Source: Peptoniphilaceae bacterium
Lineage (GTDB): Bacteria; Bacillota; Clostridia; Tissierellales; Peptoniphilaceae
Reading direction: 5' to 3'
DNA: 64,000 nucleotides
Assembly: GCA_910589545.1 (NCBI GenBank)
Contig: CAJUSY010000012.1
Coordinates: 1-64,000 of the forward strand
A program made the translations under genes and the position numbers. Below the pieces are notes generated by a model. The model was not told where the DNA came from. It did not search any database and saw only the letters and a list, made by a program, of their open reading frames with translations. How positions within the stretch are numbered: the stretch's first letter is position 1; each line of letters starts with the position of its first letter. Positions 43,443 to 52,413 of this stretch are shown here, in pieces.

Positions 43443-44436
43443 GTTTTACTGTGAATTCTAATAGATTTAAATTGCTAAATCCGTGAAATTTTATATTCGG
43501 CTCCAAAAATTCATTTGCGATAAAATCTGATAACTTTTTGTTGTCACCTTCTCTGACACAATCCACAATAACCATCCCTACCATATTCTTCAAATAAATC
43601 ATTTGGTGGATTTTCTTCAATGCTTTTGTGTTTAATTCGTGAAAATAATCCTCACCCATTACCATTTGAGCTGAATTCACATCCACAACCCACATTGCCT
43701 CAGTTTTTTGAATGACAATCTCTGCGTTATTTTCCAATTTTATTATATCTGAATTTTTATCTATTATATCACGACTTATCAAATTATCATAGTTATAATC
43801 GTAATTTTCATCAAATTTTACATTTAATATTTCCTTGTACTGCCTATAAACCGTTTTATCATTGGTTATCAAATAATCCACATTTTCTTTTTGGATGATT
43901 TTATCCACTGGATTTTGTCTGTACAAAAGTTTCGGAATAGGAAGAAATTTCTTTTCTTTGTCGATGTATTTTAATTTGTTAGTGATAAAATTCATTTCTT
44001 TGTCTTGAAATGTTTCTTCTTGTTTGAAAAAATTTTCTTTTACAATTCCTGTGAATTCGTATTTTTGTCTGAAGTTGTCGATATCTTTTAATTTTTGTTT
44101 CCCTTCAAAAATTAATTTATCGCTTTGAAAATATTTCAAATTTTCAGTTTCAATCGTAATATTCGTTGTAAACTTGGGGTATTTGTCACCTATCGACTCT
44201 TTTGTCATCTGAACGATTATTTCATCTGATGGCTTTAAATCTTGTGTAAATCTTGTGTTATTGAGAAACCCCGTCTTTTTCTTGTCGTATTCTATGAAAA
44301 ACGCATCGAGTTTTTTGTCGTATTTTGTGATTTTCGCAACATAAATGTTACCAAGTTCACTGTTGTAATCTCCTAACATTTTCAACTCACAGTCGTAGTA
44401 TCCCCATGTGTTTTTGTCTATAAATAGGTATCTCAT
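43432..44436 (-). CDS. Short RNase E/G-family ribonuclease
   Basis: The 334-residue protein belongs to the Rne/Rng family: an N-terminal S1-like part (GNIYVAKITKYDKKLDAFFIEY, cited as a region) and a DNase I-like catalytic core with the Mg-binding Asp residues in MWVVDVNSAQ and VIVDCVREGD. It is clearly shorter than E. coli RNase G (489) because the zinc-link and small domain are missing; it ends at LLEFTVKLDN. This would affect tetramer formation, not necessarily cleavage. It lies just upstream of rplU, as rng often does. Confidence 0.82.
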   Translation of the reverse strand: MRYLFIDKNTWGYYDCELKMLGDYNSELGNIYVAKITKYDKKLDAFFIEYDKKKTGFLNNTRFTQDLKPSDEIIVQMTKESIGDKYPKFTTNITIETENLKYFQSDKLIFEGKQKLKDIDNFRQKYEFTGIVKENFFKQEETFQDKEMNFITNKLKYIDKEKKFLPIPKLLYRQNPVDKIIQKENVDYLITNDKTVYRQYKEILNVKFDENYDYNYDNLISRDIIDKNSDIIKLENNAEIVIQKTEAMWVVDVNSAQMVMGEDYFHELNTKALKKIHQMIYLKNMVGMVIVDCVREGDNKKLSDFIANEFLEPNIKFHGFSNLNLLEFTVKLDN

Positions 44437-45029
44437 CTGTTAAATATCCTATCCAGTAGTCCTACTTTCGCTTCTTTATCTTGTTTGTAATTGTCGATTA
44501 TACCATTTAATTTTTCATCTACATCTTCAGAATAAGAGTTGATTTTCTTATCGTATTCTTTTGTGAATTCTAGCTTTCCAATGAATTTGTATTCTTGTTT
44601 TCTTTTTGTTGAGGAATCTGTAATTTGATATAGTTTTTTTGCAAGAGATTTTCCCTTATCTCCCCACATTATTTCTTCATCAAAATCAATCTTGATATCT
44701 TCAGTGAATATAACAATATCAAATTCCTCTACTTGATTTATCAAATCTTGGTAATCTTTCGAAGAAGGAGAATACTTGTCTGGTTTTATAGTTGATGGGA
44801 TGATGTATTTAACATCTTTGATTTTAACCATTGCTTTTTTGTAATCTACTATTTTACTTAACACATCTAATGTGTCGTACACACAGTAGTCTTCAACTCC
44901 TAGTGCATATTCAATTTCTCTCGATTGATCTGAATTTATTATCAATATTTTTCCGTCTAATAAATTACAAAGGCTTTGTACCAACAAAGCCTTTTTTTGT
45001 AATTGTGAATTAACGAGTACTGTTTTCAT
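44433..45029 (-). CDS. Degenerate MinD-like protein without a P-loop
   Basis: The 198-residue protein occupies the minD position after mreBCD and pbp2. MKTVLVNSQLQKKALLVQSLCNLLD parallels the start of MinD (cited as a region), but the deviant Walker A (KGGVGKT in true MinD) has become NSQLQKKALL, so ATP binding should be lost. Further MinD-like features, such as the IINSD strand and DLGL-type loop (EYALGVEDYCVYDTLDVL), are partly kept. The C-terminus KVGLLDRIFNR recalls the amphipathic membrane-targeting helix of MinD. No minC or minE is present. Assignment is by position and weak similarity; start choice is uncertain. Confidence 0.6.
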   Translation of the reverse strand: MKTVLVNSQLQKKALLVQSLCNLLDGKILIINSDQSREIEYALGVEDYCVYDTLDVLSKIVDYKKAMVKIKDVKYIIPSTIKPDKYSPSSKDYQDLINQVEEFDIVIFTEDIKIDFDEEIMWGDKGKSLAKKLYQITDSSTKRKQEYKFIGKLEFTKEYDKKINSYSEDVDEKLNGIIDNYKQDKEAKVGLLDRIFNR

Positions 45030-48000
45030 ACATATCATTCTCACTCTCAGTATTTTCTTGTTCTTTATCTTTTTCGTGTTTTAATTTCAACGCTTCAGCC
45101 ATGATATCCCTAGTCATCGGTCCGTTGTTCGTGCTCGTTCCACCTTGCATAATAACTGTAACCACTGCGACTTTTGGATTCTCAACCGGAGCGAATCCTA
45201 TCATCCAAGCATGGTTATCATAAGTTTCTCCAGTAACTGGATTCACACCTACTTGTGCAGTTCCCGTTTTCACACCTGCAGAAACAGGGAAATTTTTGAA
45301 GGTGTTCTTTTCATATCCTTCAGTCGTGGACAAATGAAGTCCTTTTCTGACGTATTCCAAATTCTCGTAGTTTTTCAATTTGATTCTTTCGCTTTTCTTT
45401 TCATTTTTAAATAAAGATGTCGAATTGTCATTCGATTTTACTTCATTCACAAGTGATAATTTGTTCAAATATCCATTGTTTGCAAAAGCAGACATGTATC
45501 TTGCCATTTGAAGTGGCGTATATGCGTTTTGTCCTTGACCAATAACTACGTTTAGCATATCTCCAATATTCCACTTAGACTGACTTAAATAATCGAATTT
45601 TATCTTATCAGCAAATGAGTTTCTCTCTCCATCTAATTTCTTTTCCGCATCAAATCCCAAACTGTCCAATGTTTTTATGATGTTGTTTCTAGTTTGAAGT
45701 TCTTTGTCATCGGCAAATAACATTATTTGGTCGATTTTTGATTTCATTTCTTTTGCTGTGAATACTTCTCCTTCTTTGACGTATTTGTCTGCATTTTTTT
45801 CCAAAAATCTTCTGAATACTGTCTTGAAGTTATTTTCTTTTATCAATGGGTCTGGAACAGTTCCAGCATTTTCTGTTGGAATGTTTATATCAATTCCTGT
45901 TTTGCTTCCAAGTCCTAGTTTTCTTGCTGTATTCACCAAGTCATCAATTTTTAATTGGTATCCCAAATCTATTCCTCGTCTTTGATCTTTTCCCAATGCT
46001 AATGAATAATAATAGTAGTTGCAACTGTCACGAAGAGCTTTCATCACATTTTCATTTCCGTGAGTTCCCTTGTATTCATTCCATATCCAGCAACCGAAAA
46101 TCGAACCACCTACATCGACGTATCCACCACACTTTATTTCATGATAAGGATCAAATCCTCCCTCTAAAGCTGTAAGTGAGGTGTTCAGTTTGAAAATCGA
46201 ACCCGGTTGCATCGCTGCTTGCATAGGAATATTGTACAAAGGTCTTGGTGAGATTGGATCTTTTGGATTTTCTGCTTGTAAACTTTCCCAATCAGTTTGT
46301 GAAATTCCCGTTGAGAATAAATTTGGATTATACGATGGGAATGATGCCATCGCAAGTATTTCTCCAGTTTCAACATCTACCGCTACCGCTGCGCCACTTT
46401 TTGCATTTTTATATCCTGCTAAAGCTTTGTCGCCCCATTCAGATTCGTAATTTCCACCTGTGTTTACAGCTTTGATTGATTTTTTCAAAGATTCTTCGGC
46501 GACTTTTTGGACATTGGTATCAATACTCAAATAAACATTGTCTCCAGGAATTGCTTTTTTCTCAGACAAAGTTTCGGTTCTGTTTCCTTTGCTGTCGACC
46601 ATAACCCTCAACGAACCATCTTGCCCTTTTAATGCCTCCTCTTTGCTTTCTTCAATTCCAGTTTTTCCTATCAAAGCATCGTTGCTGTAGCCTTTTTGTT
46701 TTACGTAATTTTCTATTTCTTTTTCAGTAGAAATCTTACCGATATATCCTAAAACATGACTTAGTTCTTCGCCGTTTGGATAATATCTAACAGGCCTTGT
46801 AGCTACTTCTATTCCTTGATTTTTCCCAAATCTTTCTTCAATACTACTTACAGATTCTTCCGTCAAATTGTAGCTCAAAGCGATTGGTTCATAACCTTTT
46901 TGTCCTTTGTTTTTTAATTGATTGTAAATACTTACAATGTTATACGCATCGTATTTTGAAAACTTTTCACACTTGTTTTTCTTCAAAATTTGTTCGTAAA
47001 GAAGTTTAACATCTGAATTTACTTCCTTATCATAACTTTTGTAAAAGTCTTCCGTGTTTTTTTGGTAAATGTATTTCCAATCATGTACACTGATTGAAGG
47101 ATTAATGTTGTTTTCTGTGTTAACTGATTGAGCTATAAGTTTGATTTCATCATCTGTTATGAATTTAAACGATAAATTATTGGAATTCAATAAATCCGCA
47201 ACGTGTTTGTATGGGTCAGTTGATTTCTTGCTTTCTGTTTTAAACTTAGCTGTGACTTTTGGGTTTTGTTTGTCTTTTTCATTCAGGCTGAACTGAACAT
47301 TTGAATTTATACCATTTTTCTTCAATAAATTAAGTGCTTTTTCCAACACAACTGTCGTTTTATCTTCTTCTACATCAACTTTTTTCAAAAGTTCAATCAT
47401 TGTGTTATCTTTTACGATATTGACAAAATCATCTGAAGCTTCTGTCTTAAAATCAATTTTACTGGATAGTTTCATCATTTCAACTTTTTTTTCTAAAAGT
47501 TTTTGATTATCTTTCAATTCCATATCTTTTAGAACGATATTGTCTTGAAGATTGTTTTTTTCCAGATCTTTGTAAACCATTGACCTTATAACACTGTCAT
47601 TCAAAAGTTTTCTAATAATTGACTTGTCTTTTTGAATTATCGTAGATATAGCAGAATTCACATCTGAAGTTTCCTTTAAGCCGTGTTTTTTTAATAATTT
47701 TACCGTTTCCTTGTCATTTACATCAAACTTCGTTTTATCTTTTCGATCCAGTTTTAGCGTCAAACCTTTTGAACGAAGTGCATTCAAACAATAATCTAGG
47801 ACTGTTTTCTTGTAAATTCCTTGGTTGGTTTCTTGCGTATAAGTCTTATCGATTAAACCTTGCATGATGTTTTTTTCAATAACAATGGATGCTACCTTAT
47901 CCACAGGAGATTTGTCTTCTTTCAAATAATCGTCTGTATTTCTGTAAGTAAAAGCATTAAGTGCGATTGGGAATTCTTCCGTATTCATCGACCCATCTTT

Positions 48001-48336
48001 TTCCAAAATCCTAGACAAATTCAACAATGCATCATTACTATCGTCAATATTCATTTGTTTGATTTGATCTTTGTACAAATTAGCAACATAAACATTTTTC
48101 GTCGTCGCTAACAATTCTCCGTTTCTGTCGTAAATATTTCCCCTAGGAGCAGGAATTTTGATTTCACGAAGTCTATTATTCTTAGCAATATCTCTGTAGT
48201 AGTTTCCTTTAATCACTGTCAAATGCATTAATTTCAAAGTTAGTATGGCCATCATCACAGCCAATATCACAATAATTATCGTAAATCTGTCGTATTTTTC
48301 TAATTTTTTCAAAAATTTATTGTCAAATTTCTTCAT
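45010..48336 (-). CDS. mrdA: Penicillin-binding protein 2, elongasome transpeptidase (very long)
   Basis: The 1108-residue class B PBP has one N-terminal membrane helix (about 19-40), a dimerisation domain beginning PAPRGNIYDRNGELLAT, and a transpeptidase domain with SIFK (about 713-716), SCN (about 770) and KTGT (about 1021). It crosslinks peptidoglycan. Between about 100 and 480 lies an unusually long Lys/Asp-rich insert, which makes it much longer than typical PBP2 (about 650-720). It is the last canonical mre-cluster gene. The start has GAGG seven bases upstream; the slightly earlier in-frame start overlaps mreD. Confidence 0.94.
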   Translation of the reverse strand: MKKFDNKFLKKLEKYDRFTIIIVILAVMMAILTLKLMHLTVIKGNYYRDIAKNNRLREIKIPAPRGNIYDRNGELLATTKNVYVANLYKDQIKQMNIDDSNDALLNLSRILEKDGSMNTEEFPIALNAFTYRNTDDYLKEDKSPVDKVASIVIEKNIMQGLIDKTYTQETNQGIYKKTVLDYCLNALRSKGLTLKLDRKDKTKFDVNDKETVKLLKKHGLKETSDVNSAISTIIQKDKSIIRKLLNDSVIRSMVYKDLEKNNLQDNIVLKDMELKDNQKLLEKKVEMMKLSSKIDFKTEASDDFVNIVKDNTMIELLKKVDVEEDKTTVVLEKALNLLKKNGINSNVQFSLNEKDKQNPKVTAKFKTESKKSTDPYKHVADLLNSNNLSFKFITDDEIKLIAQSVNTENNINPSISVHDWKYIYQKNTEDFYKSYDKEVNSDVKLLYEQILKKNKCEKFSKYDAYNIVSIYNQLKNKGQKGYEPIALSYNLTEESVSSIEERFGKNQGIEVATRPVRYYPNGEELSHVLGYIGKISTEKEIENYVKQKGYSNDALIGKTGIEESKEEALKGQDGSLRVMVDSKGNRTETLSEKKAIPGDNVYLSIDTNVQKVAEESLKKSIKAVNTGGNYESEWGDKALAGYKNAKSGAAVAVDVETGEILAMASFPSYNPNLFSTGISQTDWESLQAENPKDPISPRPLYNIPMQAAMQPGSIFKLNTSLTALEGGFDPYHEIKCGGYVDVGGSIFGCWIWNEYKGTHGNENVMKALRDSCNYYYYSLALGKDQRRGIDLGYQLKIDDLVNTARKLGLGSKTGIDINIPTENAGTVPDPLIKENNFKTVFRRFLEKNADKYVKEGEVFTAKEMKSKIDQIMLFADDKELQTRNNIIKTLDSLGFDAEKKLDGERNSFADKIKFDYLSQSKWNIGDMLNVVIGQGQNAYTPLQMARYMSAFANNGYLNKLSLVNEVKSNDNSTSLFKNEKKSERIKLKNYENLEYVRKGLHLSTTEGYEKNTFKNFPVSAGVKTGTAQVGVNPVTGETYDNHAWMIGFAPVENPKVAVVTVIMQGGTSTNNGPMTRDIMAEALKLKHEKDKEQENTESENDMYENSTR

Positions 48337-48344
48337 TTTGTACC

Positions 48345-48836
48345 TCAAATAAACTTAAATTTTGGAAATTTAAATATCTTTTTGAATAATCTGAACAAAA
48401 CGTAATACAACAGAACATTTAATATCATTTCAATTAAAATCGGTCCTTTCAAATAAGCAGTGTTGAACCCATTTCCCGTAATGTAAATTACAAAATAATG
48501 AACTAGAGTGTAGTACAAAGTTGTAAAAAACGTAAGTATCATACCACTTCTAGGGTCTTCTTTGTTAATTCCAGCCTCACTATTTCCAATTAGAAATCCT
48601 GCTGTGAAATAAATCAAAGCCCTCACGCCAATTAATGGACTGAATATGGCATCTTCGATAAGTCCAATTATCATTGCATTAATTGAGCCTGTATATGCGC
48701 CAAATCCTATTGACAACAACACGACAATTGGAATGGATATATTAGTGTACACATTGAACACAGAAATCCTGGAAAGAAGTGTAGCTTGGATTATTATGTC
48801 CAACAAAACTATCAAAAATATTTTTAATTTGTTCAT
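48345..48836 (-). CDS. mreD: Rod shape-determining protein MreD
   Basis: The 163-residue membrane protein has five or six hydrophobic helices; position between mreC and pbp2 and features such as LIEDAIFSPLIGVRALIYFTAGFL (cited as a region) fit MreD. It links MreC and the cytoplasmic MreB to the PBP2/RodA synthase. Sequence conservation in this family is low, so the call leans on context. Confidence 0.9.
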   Translation of the reverse strand: MNKLKIFLIVLLDIIIQATLLSRISVFNVYTNISIPIVVLLSIGFGAYTGSINAMIIGLIEDAIFSPLIGVRALIYFTAGFLIGNSEAGINKEDPRSGMILTFFTTLYYTLVHYFVIYITGNGFNTAYLKGPILIEMILNVLLYYVLFRLFKKIFKFPKFKFI

Positions 48837-49691
48837 TTAATTCACTCCTTGTCCATCAACTATTAGAACACGATACATATTGTTGAAGTTGATTTGTGAT
48901 TTGCATTTGACAATTTTCGTGAAATTATCCTTAGTTTTGATAACTTCTGTCACCTCTCCAATTTTGATATCCCTCGGATACACTCCACCTAATCCAGATG
49001 TCGTCAAAATATCTCCAACTTTTACATCCGCATTTGAATCGTACATGTATCCTTTGAGAATGTCATTTTCTTTTTCATTCAAAATCCCAACATCTTCACT
49101 CTTTGCAAGTCTAAATCCTACGTTATTTCCGTTGTTCATAATAGTATCCACTTTACTGTAATTAAGCCCAACTTCCGTTACAATTCCGACCAAGCCTTTT
49201 TCGATTCCATCGTTTGAAGACACTGCTTCAATTACGATGTCACCTTTTTTGATTTTGTCCATGGAACCTTTGTCTATAGTAAATCTCGTAAAAATATTTC
49301 CCGGATCTTTTCCTGTAATAAAAGCCTTAGATTTTATCGTTCTGTCCTTACTTAAAAGTTCGTATTCTTCTTGCAAATATCTCTTATCACTGATAACTTT
49401 GTTCAAATTATCGACGTTTTTTCTCAACTTTGCGTTTTCTACAATAAGTTTTTGATTGTCTTCACGCATTTTTTTAGTTCCAAAAACATAATGAACCGAT
49501 TCTTTGAATTTGGATCCCATCACATAAAATATTTTGTTCACTGGAGAAATCACTGTTCCTATCGCATTTTCTCCAATAGACATGTATTGCTTATTGCTGT
49601 TTGATATTGCAATCGTAAATATGAGAATCAAGGTAACAAAGAAGAAGAACAATCTTTTTCTAAGCTTTTTATTATATCCAAACTTAGCCAA
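48837..49691 (-). CDS. mreC: Rod shape-determining protein MreC
   Basis: The 284-residue protein has one N-terminal membrane anchor (12-31), a coiled coil (about 70-110) and a periplasmic-type beta domain with GDIVIEAVSSNDGIEKGLVGIVTEVG (cited as a region) and ILTTSGLGGVYPRDIKIG. MreC activates PBP2. It is separated from mreB by no bases and from mreD by none, so the three are translationally linked. Confidence 0.95.
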   Translation of the reverse strand: MAKFGYNKKLRKRLFFFFVTLILIFTIAISNSNKQYMSIGENAIGTVISPVNKIFYVMGSKFKESVHYVFGTKKMREDNQKLIVENAKLRKNVDNLNKVISDKRYLQEEYELLSKDRTIKSKAFITGKDPGNIFTRFTIDKGSMDKIKKGDIVIEAVSSNDGIEKGLVGIVTEVGLNYSKVDTIMNNGNNVGFRLAKSEDVGILNEKENDILKGYMYDSNADVKVGDILTTSGLGGVYPRDIKIGEVTEVIKTKDNFTKIVKCKSQINFNNMYRVLIVDGQGVN

Positions 49692-50687
49692 TTATTTGTC
49701 TCCCTTCTTTAAGAACTTTCCAATACCAATTCCTGTACAATCCATTGGGCTGTCCACCTTCAAAACTTTAATTCCCAAAACATTCGTGATGTATTCGTGA
49801 ATGTAGTCGATAAGGCTAACTCCACCCACAATGTAAATGCCTTCAGTTATAATATCGTTGGCTATATCTGGCGGAGTTTTTTCCAAAACTTTTCTCAAAG
49901 CTTCAATGCACATGTCAGCTATTGGAATAATAGCTGGGGTAATATCCTTAGCTCTTATCTCTACAGATTTTGGCATTGTAGATATCACATCTGTTCCTCC
50001 GACAATCATCGTATTATTTTCTCTATCAGAATTTAACGTAGCTATCTTAAATTTAATCGCTTCTGCTGTAGAAATTCCAATATTAACGCCAAATTTTTTC
50101 TTCAAAATTTGCTTGATTTCTTGGTCAATATCTTCTCCACCGCTTTTAATACAGTAGCTTGTCACAATTCCACCCAAGCTAATCACAGACGCTTCAATTG
50201 TTCCTGCTCCTATATTCAAAATAATATGTCCTTTGGCTTCATCAACATCTACGCCCAATCCCTTCAAGGATGCAATGTTTTCTTCAACTAATTTTACACT
50301 TCTTGCTCCAGCATTTAATGCCAAATCTTCGACACTTCTTCTCTCAACATCTGTCAAAGACGCAGACACAGACACGCACACTTCTGGCTGAAAAACAGAA
50401 AAATTAGGACGTGCTTTTTTAATAAAATACGAAAGCATACTAACAGTTGATTCAAAATCAGCTATAACTCCGTTTTCAATCGGACTTATCGCTACGATAT
50501 TGTCGGGGGTTTTTCCTATCATACTTTTAGCTTCAGTACCCACTGCCACAATTTCGTAGTTATTTATATCTATAGCAACAACACTTGGTTCGTTGATTAT
50601 TATTTTGCCATTTTCATCGGAAATAATGGAATTAGAAGTTCCCAAATCAATTCCCAAACCCTCTTGTTGAAATTTAAATAATTTCAT
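49692..50687 (-). CDS. mreB: Divergent MreB-like actin homologue
   Basis: The 331-residue actin-fold protein retains phosphate-1 (GIDLGTSNS, 12-20), VGTEAKSMIGKTPDNI and the C-terminal adenosine region. Phosphate-2 is altered: the usual DIGGGTT reads NIGAGTI (158-164), so the catalytic Asp is Asn158. The preceding EEPMAA is EENIAS. It may bind nucleotide poorly and not hydrolyse it, which would matter for filament turnover. It lies between radC and mreC as in classical mre operons. Mbl or DnaK relatives were considered; the order and features favour MreB. Confidence 0.9.
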   Translation of the reverse strand: MKLFKFQQEGLGIDLGTSNSIISDENGKIIINEPSVVAIDINNYEIVAVGTEAKSMIGKTPDNIVAISPIENGVIADFESTVSMLSYFIKKARPNFSVFQPEVCVSVSASLTDVERRSVEDLALNAGARSVKLVEENIASLKGLGVDVDEAKGHIILNIGAGTIEASVISLGGIVTSYCIKSGGEDIDQEIKQILKKKFGVNIGISTAEAIKFKIATLNSDRENNTMIVGGTDVISTMPKSVEIRAKDITPAIIPIADMCIEALRKVLEKTPPDIANDIITEGIYIVGGVSLIDYIHEYITNVLGIKVLKVDSPMDCTGIGIGKFLKKGDK

Positions 50688-51359
50688 TTAAAAATACATT
50701 CCTTTCCTCATACTCAGACTATCGTTTGAGCTAACGATAATATGATCTAACACTTGTATTCCTACCAAATCTCCCACTTTATCCAACCTTTTTGTGACTT
50801 CAATATCCGCACTTGATGGAATAAGAGATCCCGAAGGATGATTATGTACCAAAATAATCGAATTCGCTCCCTTTTTAATAGCAGATTTGAAAACTTCTCT
50901 AGGATGAACGATAGATTGATTTATAGTACCTTTGCTAATAAGCTCTTTGGAAATAATTCTGTTTTTAGTATCTAAAAGTAGTGCGTAGAAGTTTTCCACA
51001 TCACAACTTCCAATCTCGTTACAAAAAATCTCTGCAACGCTATCTGGATCATTAAGACTGAAACTGGCCATGGCTTTTCTCAAGGCAAGTCTTCTTCCTA
51101 TTTCAATTCCAGCTAAGATTGATGTAGCCTTTGCCATCCCAATTCCCTTTATCTTCATTAAATCCTCAACGCAAATATCCTTATAATCATTTTCATTAAT
51201 ATAATCAACGACTCTTTTCGAGAGAATTTCTACTCCTTCTTCTTTTATTCCAGTCTTCAATATGATTTGCATCAATTCTTCGTCACTCATTGAAGAAATA
51301 CCATTGATTTTCATTTTTTCTCTGGGTCTTAGGGACTCATTCATTTCCTTAACTCTCAT
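50688..51359 (-). CDS. radC: RadC family JAB-domain protein
   Basis: The 223-residue protein has an N-terminal helix-hairpin-helix (MKIKGIGMAKATSILAG) and a C-terminal JAMM/MPN domain with VHNHPSG and SSADIEVTKRL, the zinc ligands of deubiquitinase-like metalloproteases. A role in DNA repair is disputed. It is the usual gene upstream of mreB in Firmicutes. Confidence 0.95.
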   Translation of the reverse strand: MRVKEMNESLRPREKMKINGISSMSDEELMQIILKTGIKEEGVEILSKRVVDYINENDYKDICVEDLMKIKGIGMAKATSILAGIEIGRRLALRKAMASFSLNDPDSVAEIFCNEIGSCDVENFYALLLDTKNRIISKELISKGTINQSIVHPREVFKSAIKKGANSIILVHNHPSGSLIPSSADIEVTKRLDKVGDLVGIQVLDHIIVSSNDSLSMRKGMYF

Positions 51360-51361
51360 TG

Positions 51362-51877
51362 TTATCTCCTATTATTAAACAAATAATTTTTTTGCTTAGA
51401 AAGTGCATTTGTTAGGTAATTTGAAGTCAAGCCAACAAAAACACCCGTAAATATACTCAAAAATACCAAAATTGGCAAATAAACGAAAATTCTCATATTA
51501 TTAAGCATAATCGCACACACCATTACTTGTGATAAGTTGTGCGTAAAAGCTCCAAATAAACTTACTCCAATCAACGAAAAATATTTTCTCAAATATTTGT
51601 TGACCAAATACATCACAACAAGTGAGCTTACAGCCCCTGCCAATGAATAGAAAAAGCTTATAACAGCCCCTGTGATTAGCATTAGTAAAAATGATTTTAA
51701 GATTCCTATTACAAGAGAATCCCTAAAACCAAAAACAATTAAGCATGTCAATATTACAATGTTGCTGAGCCCAAGTTTTGCTCCAGGCATTACGATTGGA
51801 AGTGGAATCATTGACTCAATCAAGCTTACTACCAATGCAACTGCCGTTAAAATAGGAATATGTAATCTTTTCATCAA
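51362..51877 (-). CDS. Gx transporter family membrane protein
   Basis: The 171-residue protein has five hydrophobic helices and the stretch LPIVMPGAKLGLSNIVILTCLI (cited as a region), which marks the Gx transporter family, also annotated as heptaprenyl diphosphate synthase component I-like and now seen as ECF-type substrate-binding proteins. It overlaps the NusG-II gene by 4 bases; these two genes are often adjacent. The ligand is unknown. Confidence 0.85.
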   Translation of the reverse strand: MMKRLHIPILTAVALVVSLIESMIPLPIVMPGAKLGLSNIVILTCLIVFGFRDSLVIGILKSFLLMLITGAVISFFYSLAGAVSSLVVMYLVNKYLRKYFSLIGVSLFGAFTHNLSQVMVCAIMLNNMRIFVYLPILVFLSIFTGVFVGLTSNYLTNALSKQKNYLFNNRR

Positions 51878-52251
51878 TAATTCACCACATCAATATCATC
51901 TTTGTTTTGCTTGTTAGCCTTAATTTCTACAACTAATTTGTTCGGCAAACAAACAATAACATCCCCTGGTTTATCTATCTTTCCTTTTAAGATACACAAC
52001 TTTTCCGGACAATCGGATTCAGTAACTGCAACGCTGTATCCATTAATATGAACAACGTTGTGACCGTATTTATTATCGATTTTATAATCATAGTTATCGA
52101 TTGGAAGTGTAATTTGTTTGATTTCTTTTCCATTCACTTGAATTGAAACGTATTTGTCTTGTGAATTTACGTTATTAATATTTAAAATCACAAACAATAC
52201 AGCTGAAAAACACAACAAAAATCCAATCAAAATTTTATCGTATTTAGTCAT
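51874..52251 (-). CDS. Membrane-anchored NusG domain II-containing protein
   Basis: The 125-residue protein has an N-terminal membrane helix (about 8-25) and an extracytoplasmic NusG-II beta domain with VSIQVNGKEIKQITL and CPEKLCILKGKI, where the CxxxxC pair may form a disulfide or bind a cofactor. It is coupled to the Gx transporter gene and, further on, to radC-mreBCD. No transcription role is expected since the domain faces outside. Confidence 0.85.
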   Translation of the reverse strand: MTKYDKILIGFLLCFSAVLFVILNINNVNSQDKYVSIQVNGKEIKQITLPIDNYDYKIDNKYGHNVVHINGYSVAVTESDCPEKLCILKGKIDKPGDVIVCLPNKLVVEIKANKQNKDDIDVVNY

Positions 52252-52344
52252 TAAATTCTCCTTTAAACTACCTTATAGTTTATCATTTTATCGTGTACTT
52301 TTTCAAGATAAATCGAAAATGTAACCTTTTTTTCGTACGAAAAA

Positions 52345-52375
52345 AGAACTCCGAAATTTCATTTTCCGAAGTTCT
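52345..52375 (-). terminator. Terminator of the pcp operon
   Basis: AGAACTTCGGAAA pairs with TTTCGGAGTTCT (two wobble pairs) on the minus strand, followed by TTTTTTCG. It separates pcp from the NusG-II/mre operon. Confidence 0.82.
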
Positions 52376-52413
52376 TTCTTTTATTTTAATTATTTGTTTT
52401 TCCAATTTTAATT

